Source: an uncultured Treponema sp.
Lineage (GTDB): Bacteria > Spirochaetota > Spirochaetia > Treponematales > Treponemataceae
Direction of reading: 5' to 3'
NCBI RefSeq assembly: GCF_938029485.1
Contig: NZ_CALHGC010000306.1
Coordinates: 1-7,500 of the forward strand
Length of the DNA: 7,500 nucleotides
A program made the translations under genes and the position numbers. Positions within the stretch are counted from its first letter, which is position 1. Every line of letters begins with the position of its first letter. Under the pieces are notes generated by a model, which saw only the letters and a list, made by a program, of their open reading frames with translations, did no database searches and was not told the origin of the DNA. Shown in pieces: positions 1 through 6,067 of this stretch.

Positions 1-399
1 AAAATACGCGACGGCGTGCGGCAGCGCTTTTCGTATTTTTTTAATAAGGAGCGTATAGGCAGCTTCGAATACCGCAAGCGGCGCAGCGCCTTCCGCGCGC
101 TGACCGAAATCGTTCGTGCCGCCGAACACGATCACCGCGTCTCCTTTCAAACGCGCGATACGCGAATCGGAAACGAAGGCGGACCAAAGGGGGCGCGAGC
201 CGGTTTCCGAAACGCGGCTTCCGCTGTACGAATCGTTGCAGACCATCGTGTTTCCCGTCAGCCGTTCGAAATGCGCCCACCACATATCGTCCCTGCGGTA
301 AACGCCGGAATCGGGCATCGGATACGCGACCGCATAATTTTCGGGCGACGTTCCTTCGAACGAAGAAATGGAATCTCCCATAACCGAAAAGGTAAACAT
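1..399 (-). CDS. SGNH/GDSL-family hydrolase, N-terminal part (3' end outside window)
   Basis: The minus strand from 399 to the left edge is open for 133 codons with no stop. Seen: residues 8-11 read GDSI just after a hydrophobic strand (FTFSVM), matching block I of SGNH hydrolases with Ser10 as nucleophile; Gly60 in SYSGSR fits the block II oxyanion-hole glycine; residues 94-97 read GTND after VIVFG, matching block III with Asn96. The DxxH motif with the catalytic His would lie beyond the window. No signal peptide is visible, so the protein is probably cytoplasmic. The family cleaves esters or acetyl groups from lipids or carbohydrates; the substrate cannot be told here. The start at 399 is backed by AGAGGTG at 406-412, six bases upstream. 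It follows the phosphohexomutase stop by 30 bases, which suggests one operon and perhaps a carbohydrate substrate (inference). The family call is firm; the specificity is unknown. Confidence 0.85.
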   Translation of the reverse strand, partial: MFTFSVMGDSISSFEGTSPENYAVAYPMPDSGVYRRDDMWWAHFERLTGNTMVCNDSYSGSRVSETGSRPLWSAFVSDSRIARLKGDAVIVFGGTNDFGQRAEGAAPLAVFEAAYTLLIKKIRKALPHAVAYF

Positions 400-429
400 A
401 CGAGCACCTCTTTGTTTTTTTACAGTATA

Positions 430-1908
430 CTACAATTTTTTTTGCGCCGCTTCGTTTATCGCCGCAACGGCAAGCTGCAATTCATCGGCATCGGAAGACG
501 TCACCATCCAGCGGGCAACACCTTTTTCGCTTTGGCTCGCGCGCTGTGCAATCCAGCACCACTTATCTCCGTCCCAATCGCGTTTTAACAATGTCGTGCC
601 GAGCGGAGAGCCGTCTTCAAGCGTTTTAAGCGGCACGTATCCTCTTTCCGTAAAAAAATTTTCGGTCGCGGAAAGCACATCGTCCCGATCTTTTTCATCC
701 GCATAGGTATAGCCCCATTCGCGTTCGCGAAGCACGCTGTTTTGACGGGCGACGAGCGCATCGAATTCATCTCTATGGTTTTTCCAGCGTTTCAAAAACA
801 GAAGACAAAAGAGCAGCGTACTTTCCATCGGAACCGTGTTTTCACCGTTCGGAAAATTGAGATAATAATGTGCGGTCTCTTCGACGGCGACGATCGCTTT
901 TTTTTCCAGCAAAATATCCTTTATCTGCGAATGTCCGTTCGGAACGAGCAGCGGATTGTTGCCGCCGCTTTTCAGTTCCGCGTGAACGACGGGAGACGCT
1001 TTCGAGTCGATTCCGATCCGCGCTTCCCCCGTATGCGGCACGATCGACGTGAGCACGGAAGACAAAAAAGTCATAATCACGGAAGGCGAAATCTCCGTAC
1101 CGTCGCCGCTTCTCGTATCGACGCGGTCGCCGTCGCCGTCGAATAAAAAGCAAAAATCGACCGACGAGGGATGCGCACGTATGTAGTCGAGCGTACCTTT
1201 GATATTTTCTTTAATAATGGGGTTCGGTGCGCCGCTCGGAAAATCGCCGTCGGGAACCACGTTTCGCGGAACGCATGAAATGCCCGCATAGCGGAAGGCA
1301 CGCATCACTTCGCTTCCCGCGCTGCCCGATAAAAAATCGGCGACGACGGATATACCGGAAAGTTCGTCTTTTCCGATCCGTGCCAAATCCAAACAGGCGC
1401 GCACGTATGCGTCGCCGTCGTCGATGACCGTAACGCTGCCGCCCTCTTTTGCGGAAACGGTTTTTCCTTTTAAAAACGCATCGCGGACGGCGACAAGTCC
1501 GCCTTCCGGCCCGACGTTTTCGGCGATGGGTCTCACGTTCGGCCCGACCGTTTTTTGTCCGGTATAATTTTTCGGATTATGAGACGCCGTATACATGATT
1601 CCCGCACAGCTCGGGCGCTGCATACAGCTGTAATAAAACTGGCACGTCGAAACGGGCAGCACGTTCGTATACACGCGAAATCCCAACGCGGAAAAAGCGT
1701 CGATCGCGAGCTGCAAAAAGTGTTCACCTTTTTTACGTGTATCCCGACACAAAACGATTTCGTCGGTGCCGAGGCATTCTCTGAAATACCACGCCTGCGC
1801 ATTGCATAGACGGGACGCCGTTTCATCGCTCAGCCGTTCGGCATCGATTCTGATATCGAAAGCGTGAAACAGTTCATACGCGATTTTTTCAAGTGCATTG
1901 TCGGCCAT
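430..1908 (-). CDS. alpha-D-phosphohexomutase (phosphomannomutase/phosphoglucomutase family)
   Basis: About 492 residues, close to the usual family length of 450-580. Family motifs appear in order (numbering from the start at 1908): TASHNP at 107-112, with Ser109 the phosphoserine that carries the transferred phosphate; DGDGDR at 257-262, the Mg2+ loop; PNGHSQIK at about 323-330; EETAHYY at 343-349 at the sugar-binding loop position; and RASQSEKG at 456-463, at the position of the C-terminal phosphate-binding loop. Such enzymes interconvert 1- and 6-phosphates of glucose, mannose or related sugars in the cytoplasm. The sugar loop is not a textbook GEMSG or GEESG, so I do not assign glucose versus mannose. 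I prefer ATG at 1908 (AGGGA four bases upstream) to the in-frame GTG at 2001, because the extra 31 codons would translate a palindromic intergenic stretch and do not look like family sequence. It lies downstream of pckG and 30 bases upstream of the SGNH hydrolase gene. Confidence 0.9.
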   Translation of the reverse strand: MADNALEKIAYELFHAFDIRIDAERLSDETASRLCNAQAWYFRECLGTDEIVLCRDTRKKGEHFLQLAIDAFSALGFRVYTNVLPVSTCQFYYSCMQRPSCAGIMYTASHNPKNYTGQKTVGPNVRPIAENVGPEGGLVAVRDAFLKGKTVSAKEGGSVTVIDDGDAYVRACLDLARIGKDELSGISVVADFLSGSAGSEVMRAFRYAGISCVPRNVVPDGDFPSGAPNPIIKENIKGTLDYIRAHPSSVDFCFLFDGDGDRVDTRSGDGTEISPSVIMTFLSSVLTSIVPHTGEARIGIDSKASPVVHAELKSGGNNPLLVPNGHSQIKDILLEKKAIVAVEETAHYYLNFPNGENTVPMESTLLFCLLFLKRWKNHRDEFDALVARQNSVLREREWGYTYADEKDRDDVLSATENFFTERGYVPLKTLEDGSPLGTTLLKRDWDGDKWCWIAQRASQSEKGVARWMVTSSDADELQLAVAAINEAAQKKL

Positions 1909-1942
1909 ATTTTCCCTAAAAGCTCGACCGCGGCATACACGG

Positions 1943-1963
1943 CGAGTTTGCAAAGCAAACTCG
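1943..1963. repeat. perfect 9-bp hairpin with AAA/TTT loop
   Basis: CGAGTTTGC and GCAAACTCG are exact reverse complements around a three-base loop (1952-1954). It is preceded by GG, giving the same GGCGA lead-in and GCAAAGC centre as the hairpin at 7191-7218, which hints at a dispersed palindromic repeat. It lies 35 bases upstream of the mutase start. Confidence 0.6.
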
Positions 1964-2006
1964 GTAGTGAGTGCAACGAACGAAGTTCTCACCGAAAGCA
2001 CGGCTT

Positions 2007-2018
2007 TATCAGCTGATA
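2007..2018. repeat. 12-base perfect palindrome TATCAGCTGATA
   Basis: The site is its own reverse complement. It sits just after the pckG stop and is flanked by CGAAAG (1993-1998) and CTTTCG (2019-2024). It could be an operator for the mutase gene or the core of a hairpin. No regulator is known from the window. Confidence 0.3.
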
Positions 2019-2044
2019 CTTTCGAAACTCGACATTCAACCGTA

Positions 2045-3871
2045 TTATTTATTCAGCCGTTTTTCCAAATCGTCGAGACATTCGCTCAGCTCTTTCGGCA
2101 AATGCTTTCCGAATTTGGGATAGTGGTTTTCGCGGATGTCTTTGATTTCCTTTTTCCAGCCGTCGACATCGACAGAGGTAAGCGCGGACATATTTTTCTT
2201 ATAGTCGTCGCTCAATCCCGTCGTATCGATTGCGCCTTCTTTCGGCATATAGCCGATCGCGGTATCGATGTAGTTGTCTTTGCCGTCACAGCGGTCGAAT
2301 ACCCACGCGAGAACGCGGCTGTTTTCACCGTAACCCGGCCACATAAAGTTGCCGTCGCCGTCTTTGCGGAACCAGTTTACGTAGAAAATCTTCGGCAGTT
2401 TATCTTCGGTCGATTTGTGACCGATGTCGATCCAGTGTCCGAAATAATCGCCCATATTGTATCCGCAGAACGGAAGCATCGCAAAAGGATCGCGGCGCAC
2501 TTGTCCGACCTGATCGGAGATGACGGCGGCCGTCACTTCCGAACCGACGATCGAACCGAGGAATACGCCGTGGTTCCAATCGCGGGATTGGTGTACCAGC
2601 GGGATGGTGCTGGGGCGGCGGCCGCCGAACAGGAATGCGGAAATAGGCACGCCTTTGGGGTCTTCCCATTCGTTCGCAATCGCCGGACATTGCTTTGCAG
2701 GTGCGGTAAAGCGGGCATTCGGATGTGCAAATTCTTCACCCTTCGGACTCTTATCCGTCGGAAACGCATCACGTGTGTTATTTTTCCAGTCTACCAGCTT
2801 GCCCTTTGCAGGGTACCCGATCTGCTCCCACCATATATCGCCGTCTTCCGTTAAGGCGCAATTAGTAAAGATGGTATTTTCTTTTATCGATTCCATCGCA
2901 TTCTTGTTGGATTGGTCGGAAGTTCCCGGCGCTACGCCGAAGAAGCCCGCTTCGGGGTTAATGGCATACAGGCGGCCGTCCTTACCGAACTTCATCCACG
3001 CGATGTCGTCCCCAACGGTTTCAACCTTCCATCCGGGGATAGTAGGAATAAGCATGGCAAGGTTTGTTTTGCCGCAGGCTGAGGGGAAAGCTCCGGTGAT
3101 ATACTTTGATTTTCCTTCGGGATTGGTGATTTTTAAGATGAGCATATGTTCGGCGAGCCAGCCTTCATCCCGTGCGAGCACGGAAGCGATACGCAGCGCA
3201 AAGCACTTTTTCCCCAACAAGGCGTTTCCGCCGTAGCCTGAGCCGTACGACCACACCAGCCGTTCTTCCGGAAAGTGAGAGATATATTTGTGTTCCAGCG
3301 GAGCGCACGGCCATACGCCGTCGTCGGTTTTCCCCTGTTCAAGCGGCTTCCCGACCGAGTGCAGACAGGGAACAAAAGCACCATCAGCGCCGAGTGCATC
3401 GAGCACCTTTGTACCGACGCGAGTCATAATGTGCATATTGCAGACAACATATTCCGAGTCGGTAATTTCGATACCGATTTTTGCGATATCGGAACCTACG
3501 GGTCCCATTGAAAAGGGGATAACATAGAGGGTACGCCCTTTCATACAACCTTTGTACAGTGCGCTCATCGTTTTTTTGAGTTCAACAGGGTCAGTCCAGT
3601 GGTTTGTAGGGCCGGCATCTTCTTCTTTTTTTGAAGCAATAAACGTTCTGCTTTCCACACGGGCAACATCGGATGGATCCGAACGGAATAAAAAGCTGTT
3701 TTTCCGTTTTTTTAAAGGAGTTGCCAGTTTTACATCAACCAATTTTTTCATCAGCCGGTCGTACTCGGACGCCGAACCGTCGCATACATATACGGCATCC
3801 GGCGTACACAATGCCGCAACTTCATCAACCCATTTACGGGCATTTACATGTTTGAGCGTATCTATTGTCAT
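2045..3871 (-). CDS. pckG: phosphoenolpyruvate carboxykinase (GTP)
   Basis: The 608 residues match the usual GTP-type PEPCK length. The enzyme interconverts oxaloacetate + GTP and PEP + CO2 + GDP in the cytoplasm. Seen: RVESRT at 71-76 (substrate-binding Arg); YGSGYGGNALLGKKC at 209-223, with the lysine pair; EHMLI at 241-245, with the metal-binding His; PSACGKTN at 263-270, the P-loop carrying the hyper-reactive Cys266; GDD at 287-289 (kinase-2/metal site); NARFTAP at 385-391; and a C-terminal GDGNFMWPGYGENSR segment at 505-519 in the nucleotide-binding region. All expected catalytic positions are present. These motifs are specific to the GTP-type and not the ATP-type enzyme. The ATG at 3871 has GGAGGA at 3878-3883, seven bases upstream. 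In fermentative anaerobes the enzyme often fixes CO2 onto PEP, while in other settings it is gluconeogenic; the direction here cannot be told. A 155-base AT-rich gap upstream suggests its own promoter. Confidence 0.98.
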   Translation of the reverse strand: MTIDTLKHVNARKWVDEVAALCTPDAVYVCDGSASEYDRLMKKLVDVKLATPLKKRKNSFLFRSDPSDVARVESRTFIASKKEEDAGPTNHWTDPVELKKTMSALYKGCMKGRTLYVIPFSMGPVGSDIAKIGIEITDSEYVVCNMHIMTRVGTKVLDALGADGAFVPCLHSVGKPLEQGKTDDGVWPCAPLEHKYISHFPEERLVWSYGSGYGGNALLGKKCFALRIASVLARDEGWLAEHMLILKITNPEGKSKYITGAFPSACGKTNLAMLIPTIPGWKVETVGDDIAWMKFGKDGRLYAINPEAGFFGVAPGTSDQSNKNAMESIKENTIFTNCALTEDGDIWWEQIGYPAKGKLVDWKNNTRDAFPTDKSPKGEEFAHPNARFTAPAKQCPAIANEWEDPKGVPISAFLFGGRRPSTIPLVHQSRDWNHGVFLGSIVGSEVTAAVISDQVGQVRRDPFAMLPFCGYNMGDYFGHWIDIGHKSTEDKLPKIFYVNWFRKDGDGNFMWPGYGENSRVLAWVFDRCDGKDNYIDTAIGYMPKEGAIDTTGLSDDYKKNMSALTSVDVDGWKKEIKDIRENHYPKFGKHLPKELSECLDDLEKRLNK

Positions 3872-3877
3872 AGTTTT

Positions 3878-3883
3878 TCCTCC
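3878..3883 (-). promoter_or_regulatory. Shine-Dalgarno sequence of pckG
   Basis: GGAGGA on the minus strand, seven bases before ATG 3871. It fixes the pckG start and suggests efficient translation. Confidence 0.85.
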
Positions 3884-3945
3884 AATACATAACGCATTTG
3901 TTCATAATGTATATTTTTACGGTTTATACTTTTATATTTATATAG

Positions 3946-3974
3946 ATGATAATCGAAATATCGGGTTTCTGCAA
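3946..3974 (-). promoter_or_regulatory. candidate sigma-70-type promoter of pckG
   Basis: On the minus strand, TTGCAG (3969-3974) and TATCAT (3946-3951, five of six matches to the -10 consensus) are 17 bases apart in an AT-rich gap 75 bases before the start codon. The -35 match is poor, and several TATAAA-like alternatives lie between 3905 and 3945, so this is tentative. Confidence 0.3.
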
Positions 3975-3995
3975 GATTTTTCTTATCGCAATCTT

Positions 3996-4037
3996 TAATT
4001 CACAATTATGAATCGGTAATTCTTAATTATGAATTTT
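3996..4037. repeat. two tandem copies of a 21-base AT-rich unit
   Basis: Each unit starts TAATTC and contains AATTATGAAT (4004-4013 and 4025-4034), with differences only at the seventh to eighth and last three bases. Each copy is partly palindromic (ATTCA...TGAAT). On the minus strand copy two supplies the last two sense codons and the TAA of the pseudouridine synthase. Confidence 0.65.
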
Positions 4038-4734
4038 TCTCCGGTATCAGCACATCGATAGCCGCCTGTATATGTTCGGGCGCCGGCACTGTGAAAAGCC
4101 GGAGCGTCCCGCCGATGGGAAAGCGGAGGCGGTATGCACACAGCTGGAGTTTTTTAATGCGGGCGGTTTTCCAAAGCTGTTTATTTAACGCAAAGTTCCC
4201 GTGTTTGTCATCGCCGATAATCGGGTAGCCGATACCGGCAAGGTGAATACGAATTTGGTGCATTCTACCGGTATGCAATCGGACGGAAAACAGGCTGTAT
4301 GAGTCCGTACCTGCAAGCAGTTTATATGCGCTTGAAGCAGGCTTTGGAATGCCATTTTCCATAATCGGCGTATCGATAATACCTTCCTGCGGGATGGATT
4401 TCGGTTTTTGCTTGTTTACGGAACGCTCAAAACCGCCGAAACATAATGCAAGATAGTCCTTTTCCACCGCCCGCGAGTCAAACAAAGTACGGCACGAACG
4501 GGCTGCTGCAGCGCTTTTTGCCGTTACCAATAAGCCTGAGGTCTCTTTATCCAGCCGGTGTACCGGAAATATTTCGGTTCCGAGCTGCTTACTTAAAATT
4601 TCGGTAAGGCACACTGAAATATGCGCGCCGCCCTGTACCGGAATACCATACGGCTTATTAACAATACAAATCGCTTCGTCTTCGTATACAATCGGGATGG
4701 ATTTCTTTACAATATTTTGTTGACTGTCGTGCAT
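4027..4734 (-). CDS. RluA-family RNA pseudouridine synthase
   Basis: About 235 residues from the ATG at 4734. This is the catalytic domain only; no N-terminal S4 RNA-binding domain is visible. Seen: IVYEDEAICIVNKPYGIPVQGG near the N-terminus is the typical first strand and NKP turn; HRLDKETSG at 59-67 is the RluA/RluC/RluD signature, with catalytic Asp62; LHTGRMHQIRIHLA at 153-166 is the second signature; IGDDKHG follows. The enzyme isomerises specific uridines in rRNA or tRNA, but the target site cannot be assigned from these motifs, so I give no symbol. The start is uncertain: neither ATG 4734 nor the in-frame ATG 4797 has a clear ribosome binding site. The longer form would overlap the divergent gene by about 49 bases and add an unremarkable 21-residue extension, so I chose the shorter one. 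The last two codons and the stop fall inside a short AT-rich tandem repeat. Confidence 0.92.
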   Translation of the reverse strand: MHDSQQNIVKKSIPIVYEDEAICIVNKPYGIPVQGGAHISVCLTEILSKQLGTEIFPVHRLDKETSGLLVTAKSAAAARSCRTLFDSRAVEKDYLALCFGGFERSVNKQKPKSIPQEGIIDTPIMENGIPKPASSAYKLLAGTDSYSLFSVRLHTGRMHQIRIHLAGIGYPIIGDDKHGNFALNKQLWKTARIKKLQLCAYRLRFPIGGTLRLFTVPAPEHIQAAIDVLIPEKNS

Positions 4735-4736
4735 AT

Positions 4737-4742
4737 AGGGAG
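4737..4742 (+). promoter_or_regulatory. Shine-Dalgarno sequence deciding the start of the transglutaminase-like gene
   Basis: AGGGAG lies six bases from ATG 4749 but only three from the overlapping ATG 4746, favouring the second ATG. The site sits just outside the opposite gene's start codon at 4732-4734. Confidence 0.6.
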
Positions 4743-4748
4743 TATATG

Positions 4749-5954
4749 ATGAATCGAAAAAAAATTCAGCATTTTTTATGGGTAATCCTTTTATCATTTT
4801 GTATCGGTTATCCGCTTAGGGCGGAGTTGATCGGCAATCCTTCGTTAGGCTATACATTGGATATACCCGAGGGATTCAGGCAGGTAAATTCTCGGGATAA
4901 TTCTCGCTATCTCTATCAGAATACGATTATCCCCGTCGGCTTACAGGTTGCGATCTACCCGTATCGGCAATTCGGCACGGTAACGGCTGCAGCGGATCAC
5001 ATTTTTTCTCAGCTGCAAGCGCAAAAAAAAGCGATACCATTTTTGATGCAAGGCAACCCCGCGCTTGTAGCAAACCTTCAATTTACACAGCAAAACCAAA
5101 AACAGGCGGGCTGGCTTTTGGTGCAGCCGCTTGCCGAACAAAAGGGATGGCTGGTTGTCTTAACGACAACGCAGGCGGAAAAGGCACAGGAATACGAGCC
5201 GATGATGATTTCTTGCCTAGATGCCGTGTTTATCGGCCGGCAAGCTTTTTTTGAACCCGGCCCGATGATTCAGGCCGTTTATCCCAAAGAAGGAACGGTA
5301 AAAAAAGAAGTGCTCTTTAACGGGAAAAAACTTTCCGTACATTTTGACCGCTCCGATTCGGAAGCGAATCAGGCGGTAATAGACCGCGAGTTTGCCCTGC
5401 TGACCCGCTACCTCAATTCCCCGCTGCAGCAAAAAGCATGGCAGCGCTATTACCGGATGATTTACCGCGACAGCATCGGCCGCTGCCGCCATCTTTCGCT
5501 GATGCTGGAAAAAGAATTAATCGAGGTAAGCAAAGGAGGAAAAATGCCCTCTGCGGAAACCGTCGCCGCTTTCCTGCTTGGGTGGATGCAGAACTTTACC
5601 TACAAGCGGGATGAAAACGGGGCAGACTTTTTAAACATACCGGCTGTGTGCTCCGAGCGGAGCGGCGATTGCGACAGCCGTGCGCTGTTGATGGCGGTGA
5701 TATTGCAGCATTTTAATATCGATTCGATTTTGATGATTGCGCCCGGACAAAAGCACGCAGTTGCCGCCGTAGACTGCACCGGAGAAGGCGCCCGTTTTAC
5801 ACACAACGGTAAGCGCTATCTTATCGCAGAAACGACGGCAAAGGTTGCACTCGGACAAATTGCACAAGACCTTGCCGACCCCAGCCTCTGGTTTGCCGTC
5901 GATTGGTATGTTCCGCCTGAACGGGACGAATACGGTTTCGGTCAAAGCAAATAA
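4749..5954 (+). CDS. exported transglutaminase-like (papain-fold) protein
   Basis: 401 residues. N-terminal NRKK followed by a hydrophobic stretch (FLWVILLSFCIGY) and PLRA/EL is a plausible Sec signal peptide with cleavage after about residue 25; no lipobox Cys is present. Residues ~30-165 form a beta-rich segment (LGYTLDIPEGF...) that I do not assign to a family. Residues ~185-385 resemble the transglutaminase-like superfamily: GDCDSRALLMAVIL holds a candidate nucleophile Cys308 at a helix start, KHAVAAVD gives His336, and LIAETTAK gives an acidic third position at Glu361, in the order Cys-His-Asp/Glu. The protein would act outside the cytoplasmic membrane, as a peptidase, a cross-linking enzyme or an inactive fold; the substrate is unknown. 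The ATG at 4749 is favoured over ATG 4746 because AGGGAG at 4737-4742 is six bases away rather than three. It starts divergently to the pseudouridine synthase and converges on the TraB/GumN gene. Confidence 0.75.
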   Translation: MNRKKIQHFLWVILLSFCIGYPLRAELIGNPSLGYTLDIPEGFRQVNSRDNSRYLYQNTIIPVGLQVAIYPYRQFGTVTAAADHIFSQLQAQKKAIPFLMQGNPALVANLQFTQQNQKQAGWLLVQPLAEQKGWLVVLTTTQAEKAQEYEPMMISCLDAVFIGRQAFFEPGPMIQAVYPKEGTVKKEVLFNGKKLSVHFDRSDSEANQAVIDREFALLTRYLNSPLQQKAWQRYYRMIYRDSIGRCRHLSLMLEKELIEVSKGGKMPSAETVAAFLLGWMQNFTYKRDENGADFLNIPAVCSERSGDCDSRALLMAVILQHFNIDSILMIAPGQKHAVAAVDCTGEGARFTHNGKRYLIAETTAKVALGQIAQDLADPSLWFAVDWYVPPERDEYGFGQSK

Positions 5955-5991
5955 GGCTATCAGAGAAAACGCATCAGCTGTTTGATAATAA

Positions 5992-6028
5992 GGGATGTCT
6001 TAAAAGTCGGTTGCTTTTTCGACATCCC
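5992..6028. terminator. stem-loop between convergent genes, possible bidirectional terminator
   Basis: GGGATGTC (5992-5999) pairs with GACATCCC (6021-6028), and AAAAG (6002-6006) pairs with CTTTT (6014-6018). The two stems are separated by a two-by-two mismatch and closed by a seven-base loop. It lies in the 113-base gap where the transglutaminase-like gene (plus) and TraB/GumN gene (minus) converge. No strong U-tract follows on either strand (TTATTATC on minus is the closer), so an intrinsic terminator is likely but not certain. Confidence 0.55.
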
Positions 6029-6067
6029 CGAGTTTACCCTCTCCCCCATCAATGTCAGCGCTGTTTT

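Larger units (their letters stand above)
1909..2044. other. structured intergenic gap between pckG and the phosphohexomutase gene
   Basis: This 136-base gap holds a 9-bp hairpin (1943-1963), a weak GTGAG/CTCAC pairing (about 1967-1991) and a 12-base perfect palindrome (2007-2018) set between CGAAAG and CTTTCG. No T-tract follows any of the stems in the minus direction, so I do not call a classical terminator for pckG. It more likely carries repeats and perhaps the promoter of the mutase-hydrolase pair. Confidence 0.5.

Noticed and set aside
424..431. AGTATACT palindrome between the mutase and the SGNH hydrolase, beside T-runs, as a terminator or operator
   Set aside because: Only eight bases with no loop, and on the coding (minus) strand the runs are A, not T. 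The 30-base spacing fits an operon without termination.
16..588. 190-codon plus-strand open frame
   Set aside because: It lies antisense to the SGNH hydrolase and the end of the mutase, both with clear motifs; its product is Arg-rich and featureless, as expected of a shadow in CG-rich DNA.
1909..2001. Extension of the phosphohexomutase to an upstream GTG
   Set aside because: The extra codons translate the hairpin stretch, and the ATG at 1908 has an AGGGA ribosome binding site while the GTG has none.
1898..2854. 318-codon plus-strand open frame
   Set aside because: It runs antisense through the pckG 3' half and the hairpin gap; no domain, no ribosome binding site, and pckG is unmistakable on the other strand.
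2520..3236. 238-codon plus-strand open frame
   Set aside because: It is antisense to the most conserved part of pckG, including the P-loop; no recognisable motif.
6056..6063. CAGCGCTG followed by TTTTTT as an intrinsic terminator of the plus-strand gene
   Set aside because: An 8-base palindrome without a loop cannot form a useful RNA hairpin, and it lies just beyond the TraB/GumN stop codon; the stem at 5992-6028 is a better candidate.
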